A stretch of 64,000 nt of DNA from Streptomyces lavendulae subsp. lavendulae (GTDB lineage: Bacteria; Actinomycetota; Actinomycetes; Streptomycetales; Streptomycetaceae), in contig NZ_CP024985.1 of NCBI RefSeq assembly GCF_002803845.1, positions 4,588,001 to 4,652,000 of the forward strand, given 5' to 3'. The notes under the pieces were generated by a model. It was not told the DNA's origin and did no database searches. It saw only the letters and a program-made list of their open reading frames with translations. Below are positions 32,822-40,361 of the stretch, piece after piece; within the stretch, counting starts at the first letter, position 1; each line of letters starts with the position of its first letter. Both the position numbers and the translations under genes were made by a program.

Positions 32822-33553
32822 TCAGCGCGGCTGCTCCGGCGGCCGCTGGCGCGGCATGTTCGGGCGGGTGCCCGGAGGGAGGGGGAACCGGGCCGGGGGC
32901 ACGTACGCGTCCGGGCGGGCGGGGGCCCCGCCCAGGGACTGCATCACCAGCGGCGCCGGACCCGCCCGGAACTCCACCATCCAGTCGGCCGTCTCGGAAC
33001 GCACCAGCTCCGTGATGTCCTCCGAGAAGCGGCGCAGCACCGTCAGGCACCGCTCCGCGGCCTCTCCGGCGGTGCCCTCCGTCGGGCCGAGCACCTCGCG
33101 CACGTTCTCCGACGCCCAGTCGAACTGCAGGGTCTGGAGGCGGCGCTGCACGGCCTGGGCGGTCGCCACGTCCCGCATCCAGCCCGAGGTCAGCCCGAAG
33201 AACCGGTCGCAGGCCAGGCACGCGGCGGCGAGCAGCAGCGACAGGTACCCGTACGAGGCCGCGCCCGGCGCCGAGCCGGTCAGCTCCAGCAGGGGCATCG
33301 CGGCCCCCGTGACGGCGCCCAGGGCCGCGCCGGCCCGCAGCGTCCGCGCGCCCCGGCGCTTCCAGGCCCGGTCGGAGAGGTACCACTCGGCGGTGCGCAG
33401 CGCGTCGGCCTCCACCCGGCGGTAGAGCTCGTCGAGCCGCTCGGCGGGTTCGCCCCAGTCCCCGAGCGGGAACGGCCGGCCGGTCAGGTCGCCGTCGCCG
33501 TCCTCTGCGGGATCCCGGGGTGGCCCCTCGGGCTGCATCTCCGGCTGACTCAC
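32822..33553 (-). CDS. SLATT-domain two-helix membrane protein
   Basis: About 243 residues. Two closely spaced hydrophobic segments (LRAGAALGAVTGAAMPLLEL and YGYLSLLLAAACLACDRFFG, about residues 88-140) are followed by helical region QRRLQTLQFDWASENVREVLG and a proline-rich tail. This matches the SLATT (SMODS and SLOG-associating two-TM effector) layout. SLATT proteins are predicted pore-forming effectors of nucleotide-signalling defence systems, but this one has no partner sensor beside it and seems to be a core Streptomyces gene next to ybaB-recR. GTG at 33553 has a GAGGGAG site. Confidence 0.62.
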   Translation of the reverse strand: MSQPEMQPEGPPRDPAEDGDGDLTGRPFPLGDWGEPAERLDELYRRVEADALRTAEWYLSDRAWKRRGARTLRAGAALGAVTGAAMPLLELTGSAPGAASYGYLSLLLAAACLACDRFFGLTSGWMRDVATAQAVQRRLQTLQFDWASENVREVLGPTEGTAGEAAERCLTVLRRFSEDITELVRSETADWMVEFRAGPAPLVMQSLGGAPARPDAYVPPARFPLPPGTRPNMPRQRPPEQPR

Positions 33554-33823
33554 CCGGCACTCCCTCTGCCTGCGCTGACGTCTCTGTGGTGCGCGTGTGC
33601 GCAATGATGCGCATGCTCTTCCTACCTTCGAATGACGCGCGATGGACAACGAATCCCGGGTTTTCCGCCCACAAGGAGGGCGCCATCAGGTACGCGCACG
33701 CCCCGACTCTCACTCGAAAGAGTTGGTCCTCCCGGCGTAGGGCGCGGTGCCCGGGGAGCACGTAGGCTCGGATTGACCGAGCGTTCCCGAAGGTCGTCGC
33801 GACGACGTATGGAGTGAGCACCT

Positions 33824-34168
33824 GTGATTCCCGGTGGTGGCCAGCCCAACATGCAGCAGCTGCTCCAGCAGGCCCAGAAGATGCAGCAGGACCTAGCCGC
33901 TGCGCAGGAGGAGCTGGCGCTGGCCGAGGTCGAGGGCCAGGCCGGAGGCGGTCTGGTCAAGGCCACCGTCACCGGTTCCGGTGAACTGCGGGCGCTGGTG
34001 ATCGACCCGAAGGCCGTGGACCCGGAGGACACCGAGACCCTCGCCGACCTGGTGGTCGCGGCGGTCCAGGCGGCCAACGAGAACGCGCAGGCGCTCCAGC
34101 AGCAGAAGCTCGGCCCGCTGGCCCAGGGCCTGGGCGGCGGCAGCGGGATCCCCGGCCTCCCGTTCTGA
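33824..34168 (+). CDS. YbaB/EbfC nucleoid-associated protein
   Basis: A 114-residue small DNA-binding protein. The N-terminal coiled helix (NMQQLLQQAQKMQQDL) and the central GGLVKATVTGSGELRALVIDPK are diagnostic of YbaB/EbfC. The C-terminal Gly/Leu tail is typical of actinobacteria. It precedes recR by about 60 bases, the conserved ybaB-recR order linked to recombination repair and nucleoid organisation. The usual dnaX upstream is absent here. The GTG start has GGAGTGAG ahead. Confidence 0.93.
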   Translation: MIPGGGQPNMQQLLQQAQKMQQDLAAAQEELALAEVEGQAGGGLVKATVTGSGELRALVIDPKAVDPEDTETLADLVVAAVQAANENAQALQQQKLGPLAQGLGGGSGIPGLPF

Positions 34169-34228
34169 CCCCGCTCCACAGACACCTCCACAGACACACA
34201 GAGAAGACCAGAGAAAGAAGGCAGTCCG

Positions 34229-34828
34229 TTGTACGAAGGCGTGGTCCAGGACCTGATCGACGAACTGGGCAGGCTGCCCGGCGTCGGGCCCAAGAGCGCG
34301 CAGCGGATCGCCTTCCACATCCTGCAGGCCGAGCCCACCGACGTCCGCCGTCTCGCGCACGCGCTGCTGGAGGTCAAGGCCAAGGTCCGGTTCTGCGCGG
34401 TGTGCGGGAACGTGGCGCAGGAGGAGCGCTGCGGCATCTGCCGTGACCCGCGCCGCGACACGACGGTCATCTGCGTGGTCGAGGAGCCGAAGGACGTCGT
34501 CGCGATCGAGCGCACCCGCGAGTTCCGGGGCAAGTACCACGTCCTCGGTGGCGCGATCAGCCCGATCGAGGGCGTCGGCCCGGACGACCTGCGCATCCGC
34601 GAGCTGCTGGCGCGCCTCGCGGACGGGACGGTCACCGAGCTGATCCTGGCGACCGACCCGAACCTGGAGGGCGAGGCGACCGCCACCTACCTCGCCCGCA
34701 TGATCAAGCCCATGGGCCTCAAGGTCACCCGCCTGGCCAGCGGGCTCCCCGTCGGGGGAGATCTGGAGTACGCGGACGAGGTCACGCTGGGGCGGGCCTT
34801 TGAAGGAAGGCGACTTCTCGATGTCTGA
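34229..34828 (+). CDS. recR: Recombination mediator RecR
   Basis: A 199-residue protein acting with RecF/RecO to load RecA at gaps. The N-terminal helix-hairpin-helix (LGRLPGVGPKSAQRIAFH), the C4 zinc finger (C56, C59, C68, C71), the Toprim domain with VVEEPKDVVAIE and the Walker-like C-terminus with LATDPNLEGEATA are all present. It uses a TTG start at 34229 after a AAAGAAGG ribosome site. It overlaps the following gene by 8 bases. Confidence 0.97.
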   Translation: MYEGVVQDLIDELGRLPGVGPKSAQRIAFHILQAEPTDVRRLAHALLEVKAKVRFCAVCGNVAQEERCGICRDPRRDTTVICVVEEPKDVVAIERTREFRGKYHVLGGAISPIEGVGPDDLRIRELLARLADGTVTELILATDPNLEGEATATYLARMIKPMGLKVTRLASGLPVGGDLEYADEVTLGRAFEGRRLLDV

Positions 34829-35468
34829 CGCAACGCTGCACGCCCTGGGACAGGATCCGGACGACTTCGCGGCCTCGATCGCGGACCAGATCGAATCCTT
34901 CATCGTCGCGGTCACCGAGGTGGCCAAGGGCGAGGACCCGGACAGCGCCGTTCCCTTCCTCCTCCTGGAGGTGTCCCAGCTGCTGCTGGCGGGCGGCCGG
35001 CTGGGCGCGTACCAGGACGTCCTGCCCGAAGAGCGCTACGAGCCCGACCTGGGCCCGGAGCCGGACGTGGACGACCTGCGCGAGCGCTTCGCGCTCATGC
35101 TGGAGCCGGTCGACGTCTACTCCGAGGTCTTCGACCCGTACGAGCCGCGCAAGGCCCCGGTCGCGCACCGGATCTCCGACGACCTGGCCGACGTGGTCGC
35201 CGACCTGCGCCACGGCCTCATCCACCACCAGGCCGGCCGGATCACCGAGGCGCTGTGGTGGTGGCAGTTCTCGTACTTCACCAACTGGGGTCCGACGGCC
35301 TCGGCCACCCTGCGCGCCCTCCAGTCGCTGATCGCGCACGTCCGCCTGGACCAGCCGCTGGCCGCCCTCGACGGCCTCGACACGGACGAGGACCTGACCG
35401 AGGAGGAGCTCGCGGAGCAGGCCGGGCTGGTCATGGCCGAGGAACTGGGGCGACTCGGCCACAAGTGA
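34821..35468 (+). CDS. DUF5063-like protein coupled to recR
   Basis: About 215 acidic, mostly helical residues without membrane segments. Notable are FAASIADQIESFIVAV at the N-terminus and a tryptophan-rich central ALWWWQFSYFTNWGPTASATLRAL segment. This resembles the DUF5063 family, recalled with moderate certainty. ATG at 34821 overlaps recR by 8 bases and has GAAGGAAGG upstream, so translation is coupled to RecR. The association suggests a supporting role in DNA repair, but no activity is known to me. Confidence 0.6.
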   Translation: MSDATLHALGQDPDDFAASIADQIESFIVAVTEVAKGEDPDSAVPFLLLEVSQLLLAGGRLGAYQDVLPEERYEPDLGPEPDVDDLRERFALMLEPVDVYSEVFDPYEPRKAPVAHRISDDLADVVADLRHGLIHHQAGRITEALWWWQFSYFTNWGPTASATLRALQSLIAHVRLDQPLAALDGLDTDEDLTEEELAEQAGLVMAEELGRLGHK

Positions 35469-35578
35469 CGGCAACCGGAGCGCTGATCTTTTCGTCTCAT
35501 GATGTGGTACGGGGCGGTCGGATCCCGGCCGCTCGTTAGACTGCACCAGCAATGAGACGGACCGAGCGAGGAGCGCAC

Positions 35579-36853
35579 GTGGGCCTTGTCGTGCAGAAGT
35601 ACGGAGGCTCCTCCGTAGCCGATGCCGAGGGCATCAAGCGCGTCGCCAAGCGGATCGTGGATGCCAAGAAGAACGGCCACCAGGTGGTCGTCGTGGTTTC
35701 CGCGATGGGCGACACGACGGACGAGCTGATCGATCTCGCCGAGCAGGTATCTCCGATGCCTGCGGGGCGCGAATTCGACATGCTGCTGACCGCCGGAGAG
35801 CGGATCTCCATGGCCCTGCTGGCCATGGCGATCAAAAACCTGGGCCACGAGGCCCAGTCGTTCACCGGCAGCCAGGCAGGCGTGATCACCGACTCGGTCC
35901 ACAACAAAGCGCGCATCATCGATGTGACGCCGGGCCGGATCCGCACCGCGCTGGACGAGGGCAACATCGCCATCGTTGCCGGTTTCCAGGGTGTGTCCGC
36001 GGACTCCAAGGACATCACCACCCTCGGCCGGGGCGGCTCGGACACCACCGCCGTGGCGCTCGCCGCGGCGCTGGACGCCGAGGTCTGTGAGATCTACACC
36101 GATGTCGACGGCGTCTTCACCGCGGACCCCCGCGTCGTGAAGAAGGCCCGGAAGATCGACTGGATCGCCTCCGAGGACATGCTGGAGCTCGCGGCCTCCG
36201 GCTCCAAGGTGCTGCTGCACCGCTGCGTCGAGTACGCCCGCCGCTACAACATCCCGATCCACGTCCGCTCGTCCTTCTCGGGACTGCCGGGCACCTGGGT
36301 CAGCAACGAGAATCCGCAAGGGGACGCGCAGGTGGAGCACGCCATCATCTCCGGAGTCGCTCACGACGTCTCCGAAGCCAAGATCACGGTCGTCGGCGTC
36401 CCGGACAAGCCGGGCGAGGCCGCGGCGATCTTCCGCGCCATCGCGGACGCCGAGATCAACATCGACATGATCGTCCAGAACGTGTCGGCGGCCTCCACCG
36501 GTCTGACCGACATCTCCTTCACCCTCCCCAAGACCGAGGGCCACAAGGCCATCGACGCCCTGGAGAAGGCGAAGGGCCAGATCGGCTTCGACTCGCTGCG
36601 CTACGACGACCAGATCGGCAAGATCTCCCTGGTCGGCGCGGGCATGAAGACGAACCCGGGCGTCACCGCCTCCTTCTTCCAGGCGCTGTCCGACGCGGGC
36701 GTGAACATCGAGCTGATCTCCACCTCCGAGATCCGCATCTCGGTCGTCACCCGCCAGGACGACGTCAACGACGCCGTCCGCGCGGTGCACACGGCCTTCG
36801 GCCTGGACTCCGACAGCGACGAGGCCGTCGTCTACGGAGGCACCGGACGATGA
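35579..36853 (+). CDS. ask: Aspartokinase (alpha subunit, full length)
   Basis: A 424-residue enzyme that phosphorylates aspartate, the first step to lysine, threonine, methionine and diaminopimelate. The N-terminal VVQKYGGSSVADAE (kinase), RGGSDTTAVALAAALDA and DVDGVFTADPRVV are typical; two ACT domains begin near residue 260 (VVGVPDKPGEAA and LVGAGMKTNPGV) for feedback control. GTG at 35579 has GAGGAG five bases ahead. An internal start for the beta subunit lies at 36332. It overlaps asd by 4 bases. Confidence 0.96.
   Translation: MGLVVQKYGGSSVADAEGIKRVAKRIVDAKKNGHQVVVVVSAMGDTTDELIDLAEQVSPMPAGREFDMLLTAGERISMALLAMAIKNLGHEAQSFTGSQAGVITDSVHNKARIIDVTPGRIRTALDEGNIAIVAGFQGVSADSKDITTLGRGGSDTTAVALAAALDAEVCEIYTDVDGVFTADPRVVKKARKIDWIASEDMLELAASGSKVLLHRCVEYARRYNIPIHVRSSFSGLPGTWVSNENPQGDAQVEHAIISGVAHDVSEAKITVVGVPDKPGEAAAIFRAIADAEINIDMIVQNVSAASTGLTDISFTLPKTEGHKAIDALEKAKGQIGFDSLRYDDQIGKISLVGAGMKTNPGVTASFFQALSDAGVNIELISTSEIRISVVTRQDDVNDAVRAVHTAFGLDSDSDEAVVYGGTGR
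36318..36334 (+). promoter_or_regulatory. Internal ribosome site and GTG start for aspartokinase beta subunit
   Basis: AAGGGGA (36318-36324) lies seven bases before an in-frame GTG (36332), codon 252 of the kinase gene. The product VEHAIISGVAHDVSEAK would be 173 residues, matching the start and size of the separately translated beta subunit in Corynebacterium. Confidence 0.7.
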
Positions 36854-37923
36854 CGGCGCCCCGGTCCTCCGGCCCGGCGCTCGCCGTGGTCGGGGCGACC
36901 GGAGCGGTCGGTTCGGTCCTGCTCCAGATCCTGTCCCAGCGGGCGGACGTCTGGGGCGACATCCGCCTGATCGCCTCCCCGCGCTCGGCCGGCCGCGTGC
37001 TGGCCGTCCGCGGGGAGGAGACCGAGGTGATCGCCCTCACCGAGGACGCCTTCGACGGCTTCGGCAAGGGCGACATCGTGCTCTTCCTGACCCCGGCCGA
37101 GGTGTCGGCGCGCTGGGCCCCCGTGGTGACCGCGCGCGGTGCCGTCGTGGTGGACCAGTCCGCCGCCTTCCGGGAAGACCCCGAGGTACCCCTGGTGGTG
37201 CCCGAGGTGAACGGCCACGCCGTACGGATCCGGCCGCGCGGCATCGTCGCGGGCCCGGACTGCGTGACGGCCGCCATGATCGCCACCCTGGGCGCCCTGC
37301 ACGCCGAGTACGGGCTGGCCGACCTGGCCGTCTCCTCGTACCAGGCCGCCAGCGCGGCCGGCCGGGCCGGTTCCGAGGCGCTGCGCCGCCAGCTGTCGCT
37401 GGTCGCCGGGAGCACCCTGGGGGAGCAGACCGGGGACGTGCGCCGGGCCGTGGGCGAGGACACCGGCCCCTTCGCGGCTCCGCTCGCGCTGAACGTCGTG
37501 CCCTGGTCCGGGGAGCTGCGCGAGGGCGGCTGGTCCTCGCACGAGCTGGCCGTACGGGCGGAGACCCGGCGGATCCTGGGGCTGGAGTCGCTGCCGATCG
37601 CGGTGACCTGCGTACAGGTTCCCGTGGTGACCGGGCATTCCCTGACGGTGCGGGCCCGCTTCGAGCGGGAGGTGGACGCGGGGCACGCCCGGGAGATCCT
37701 GGAGGCGGCGCCCGGAGTGGTGCTCGTCGACGATCCCGAGGCGGGGGAGTTCCCCACGCCCGCCGACGCCGCCGGTACGGATCCGGCCTGGGTGGGGCGG
37801 GTACGGGGCTCGCTCGACGACTCCCGCTCCCTGGAGTTCTTCGTGTGCGCCGACAATCTGCGCAAGGGCGCGGCGCTGAATGCCACCCAGATCTCGGAAC
37901 TGATCGCGGGTGAATTCGCGTAA
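36850..37923 (+). CDS. asd: Aspartate-semialdehyde dehydrogenase, divergent active site
   Basis: A 357-residue NADP-dependent enzyme of the aspartate pathway, overlapping ask by 4 bases. The nucleotide loop GATGAVGSVLL (15-25) is normal. The catalytic segment, usually NPNCSTIQ, reads GPDCVTAA with C138 kept but the flanking Asn and Gln lost. SYQAASAAGRAG replaces TYQAVSGAG, and VPVVTGHS keeps the catalytic histidine. It is therefore a diverged member, and a second canonical Asd may exist elsewhere in the genome. Context supports the role in lysine/threonine supply. Confidence 0.82.
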   Translation: MTAPRSSGPALAVVGATGAVGSVLLQILSQRADVWGDIRLIASPRSAGRVLAVRGEETEVIALTEDAFDGFGKGDIVLFLTPAEVSARWAPVVTARGAVVVDQSAAFREDPEVPLVVPEVNGHAVRIRPRGIVAGPDCVTAAMIATLGALHAEYGLADLAVSSYQAASAAGRAGSEALRRQLSLVAGSTLGEQTGDVRRAVGEDTGPFAAPLALNVVPWSGELREGGWSSHELAVRAETRRILGLESLPIAVTCVQVPVVTGHSLTVRARFEREVDAGHAREILEAAPGVVLVDDPEAGEFPTPADAAGTDPAWVGRVRGSLDDSRSLEFFVCADNLRKGAALNATQISELIAGEFA

Positions 37924-37932
37924 TTCGCTTTG

Positions 37933-37961
37933 TAGGATCGGTACCGATCCCTTGATCAAGG
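37933..37961. promoter_or_regulatory. -10 box overlapped by two adjacent palindromes ahead of the sigma gene
   Basis: TAGGAT (37933-37938), a consensus-like -10, overlaps the 16-base perfect palindrome GGATCGGTACCGATCC (37935-37950). A 12-base perfect palindrome CCTTGATCAAGG (37950-37961) abuts it. The arrangement suits repressor control of the sigma-factor operon. Confidence 0.55.
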
Positions 37962-38092
37962 TGATGTCCCGACTGCCGTCTGGATAAATGGGGCAATCGG
38001 GAAGAGCGGGTACGCATGAAGGCAATGGGGAAATTGCTGGTTACTCTGCCGCACGCGTACAACCCTGACGGGGGGACGCGCGTCCAACCGGC

Positions 38093-38932
38093 GTGGCAGA
38101 GGCACTCTTGGAATACGCCGTCGTACCGGTGCGCCCGGGGATCGTTCCCCCGCGCCGCCGCTCCCTCGCGGCAGGCGGCTCCGGCGGCTTCCCCGTGATC
38201 GTCCCCGTCCCGCCGGCGAGCGTTCCGGCCGTGCAGCCCGTCCTGGCGCCCCTCGGCGGCCGCGTACCCGCGCCCCGCGGCGGCGTGGCCGCGGAACAGG
38301 CCGGGGGACCGGCCGACGCGCCGGACACCGAGTCGGCCGAAGCCGTTCCCGAAGCCGTTCCCGCCACCGTTCCCGAAGCCGTTGCCGCAGCCGGGACGCC
38401 GTCCGGGACGGCCGTCGACGGCGCCCCGGTCGTGGCCGGGACCACGGTCGACCACCTCACCGAGACCTACCAGGCCCACTACCGGTCCCTCCTGGGCCTG
38501 GCTGCCCTGCTCCTCGACGACACGGCCTCCTGCGAGGACGTGGTCCAGGAGGCCTTCATCCGCGTCCACTCGGCCCGCAACCGGGTGCGTGACCGCGACA
38601 AGACACTGGCCTATCTCCGCCAGACCGTCGTGAACCTCTCGCGTTCCGCGCTGCGCCGCCGCATCCTCGGTCTCAAGCTGCTGTCCAAGCCGATGCCGGA
38701 CATGGCCAGCGCGGAGGAAGGGGCCTACGACCAGCTGGAGCGGGACGACCTGATCAAGGCGATGCGCGGGCTCCAGCGCCGCCAGCGCGAGGTGCTGGTG
38801 CTGCGCTACTTCGCGGACATGACGGAGGTCCAGGTCGCCGAGACGCTCGGGATATCGCTCGGCTCGGTCAAGGCGTACGGTTCGCGGGGCATTGCCGCGC
38901 TGAGGGTGGCGATGGAGGCAGCGCAGTCATGA
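38093..38932 (+). CDS. ECF-type RNA polymerase sigma factor (SigE-like group)
   Basis: A 279-residue sigma factor. Region 2 begins near residue 122 (YQAHYRSLLGLAALLLDD, EDVVQEAFIRVH), and region 4 has LQRRQREVLVLRYFADMTEVQVAETLGISLGSVKAYGSRG in pieces. The first 115 residues are an Ala/Pro/Val-rich tail containing repeated EAVP units, unusual for ECF factors. GTG at 38093 lacks a good ribosome site, so the true start is uncertain. It overlaps the downstream membrane-protein gene by 4 bases, which probably encodes its regulator. Confidence 0.85.
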   Translation: MAEALLEYAVVPVRPGIVPPRRRSLAAGGSGGFPVIVPVPPASVPAVQPVLAPLGGRVPAPRGGVAAEQAGGPADAPDTESAEAVPEAVPATVPEAVAAAGTPSGTAVDGAPVVAGTTVDHLTETYQAHYRSLLGLAALLLDDTASCEDVVQEAFIRVHSARNRVRDRDKTLAYLRQTVVNLSRSALRRRILGLKLLSKPMPDMASAEEGAYDQLERDDLIKAMRGLQRRQREVLVLRYFADMTEVQVAETLGISLGSVKAYGSRGIAALRVAMEAAQS

Positions 38933-40086
38933 GGGACGACCACGAGAACCCGCAGGTCCCGGCCGCACCGGGTACCGGTGACGAGCAGGTCCTACGGAGC
39001 CTGCTGGCCGGGGCCGTACAGGGTCTGGAACCCTCCGAGGGGGCCCTGGAGCGGCTGCGCCACGCGGTGCCCGCCCGCCGGGCCCGCAAACGGCAGGCCC
39101 TCGTCGGGGCGGCCGCGGCGGCCCTGCTGGCCGGCACCGCGATCCCGGCCGCGCTGCACCTGGGCACCGACCAGGGAGCCGGCGTCGGGAACTCGGCGAT
39201 GGCCGGTCACGGCGAGGCCGAGGGCGGCAAGACCCCCGGCCCCTCCGACCCGCACCAGAACGGCTCCGGCGACGGGACCGGGACCGGCCCGAAGGCCGCG
39301 AAGCCCGTCGGCGCGGACCAGGATGCGGGCGGCGCCGACGGCAAGCCGTCCCCGCAGGCCGGCGGCTCCCCCTCAGGCGGCCCGGCGACGGGCGGCCCGA
39401 CCGGGGCCGGAACCTCCGCGGGCACGGCGAGCGGGGCCGGCCACGGCCCGCCCCCGGTCGGCGCGGCCCCCGGCGTCCCCGGCTGCACCGCCGGACAGCT
39501 CGGGGTGGCCGGCAGCGCCCGCGCCCCCGGCCCAGACGGCAAGGTGCTCGGCAGTTTCAAGGTCACCAACGTCTCCGCCAAGGGCTGTACGGTCACCGGA
39601 CCGGACACCGTGACGGCCGCGGCGGTCCCCGCCGTGCAGCCGCCCGCGCAGTCCGCCGGGGTGACGGTCACCGGCCACACGGCGGGCGACCCGGCGAGCG
39701 GGCTGCTGCCCGACCCGTCGGCGGAGACCCCGGTGCTGTTCCTGGAGCCGAACACGGCGTACGAGGTGCGCTTCGCCTGGGTGCCCTCGGGAGCCTCCTG
39801 CCCGGCGTCCCCCGGCCCGTCGGCCAAGCCCCAGCAGGGCGACGCCGCGCCCACGGCCGGTACGGAGGGGGCCTCGGCCGCGCCAGCCGCCGCGCCGGGC
39901 GGTGCCGCGGCCGCTGCCGCCGCCCCGGGCCCGGACCCGCAGACCGGCGGTACGGGAACCCAGCCGGGCGGAGTGGCGGTCTCGCACACCCCGGCCACGG
40001 GAGATCCGGTCACCCGGACCACCATCCCCGAGGCCTGTGGCGGGACGGTCTACCGGACGGGCATCCTTCCCCAGACGACGCCGTAG
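38929..40086 (+). CDS. Membrane protein with Pro/Gly/Ala-rich exterior, probable anti-sigma partner
   Basis: A 385-residue protein translationally coupled to the sigma gene. Residues 1-50 are cytoplasmic and include EQVLRSLLAGAVQGLEPSEGALERLRHAVPARRARKRQ in pieces; one membrane helix follows at about 57-78. The large exterior is dominated by Pro, Gly, Ala, Ser and Thr, with a compact cysteine-containing region (GCTAGQLGV, GCTVTGPD). This topology fits an anti-sigma factor or surface sensor, but no ZAS zinc motif (HxxxCxxC) is present. The function is inferred from position. Confidence 0.65.
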   Translation: MRDDHENPQVPAAPGTGDEQVLRSLLAGAVQGLEPSEGALERLRHAVPARRARKRQALVGAAAAALLAGTAIPAALHLGTDQGAGVGNSAMAGHGEAEGGKTPGPSDPHQNGSGDGTGTGPKAAKPVGADQDAGGADGKPSPQAGGSPSGGPATGGPTGAGTSAGTASGAGHGPPPVGAAPGVPGCTAGQLGVAGSARAPGPDGKVLGSFKVTNVSAKGCTVTGPDTVTAAAVPAVQPPAQSAGVTVTGHTAGDPASGLLPDPSAETPVLFLEPNTAYEVRFAWVPSGASCPASPGPSAKPQQGDAAPTAGTEGASAAPAAAPGGAAAAAAAPGPDPQTGGTGTQPGGVAVSHTPATGDPVTRTTIPEACGGTVYRTGILPQTTP

Positions 40087-40119
40087 CGAGGAGCCACCGC
40101 CCCGGGGGCGGCCCGCCGC

Positions 40120-40299
40120 CCGGGCCAGTGCGCGAAGGCCCGCCCCGGTCCTCGGCCCGGGGCCGGTGATTTGCCGCCCCGGCCGGGTGCGCAGAGGCCC
40201 GCCCCGGTACTCAGCCCAAGGCAGGCGCTTGCCTTCCCGGCCGGGTGCGCAGAGACCGGCCCCGGCCCCTCAGCCCCGGGCCGGTGCTTGCCGTCCCGG
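40120..40299. repeat. Three tandem ~60-bp imperfect repeats
   Basis: Three units (40120-40182, 40183-40240, 40241-40299) share CCGGG-TGCGC(A)GA at the start, a GCCCCGG-CTCAGCCC centre and a GCTTGCC-TCCCGG end. They fill most of the 275-base gap between the convergent anti-sigma-like and SURF1 genes. No coding potential is credible in either direction. Confidence 0.7.
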
Positions 40300-40361
40300 C
40301 CCTCGGCCTCGGGCCGTGCCCCGGCCCGTGCGTGTCGCGACCCGGAACCCGTGAACCGCGC

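Noticed and set aside
40120..40299. Possible CRISPR array
   Set aside because: The units are about 60 bases, contiguous and divergent, with no constant short repeat separated by unique spacers.
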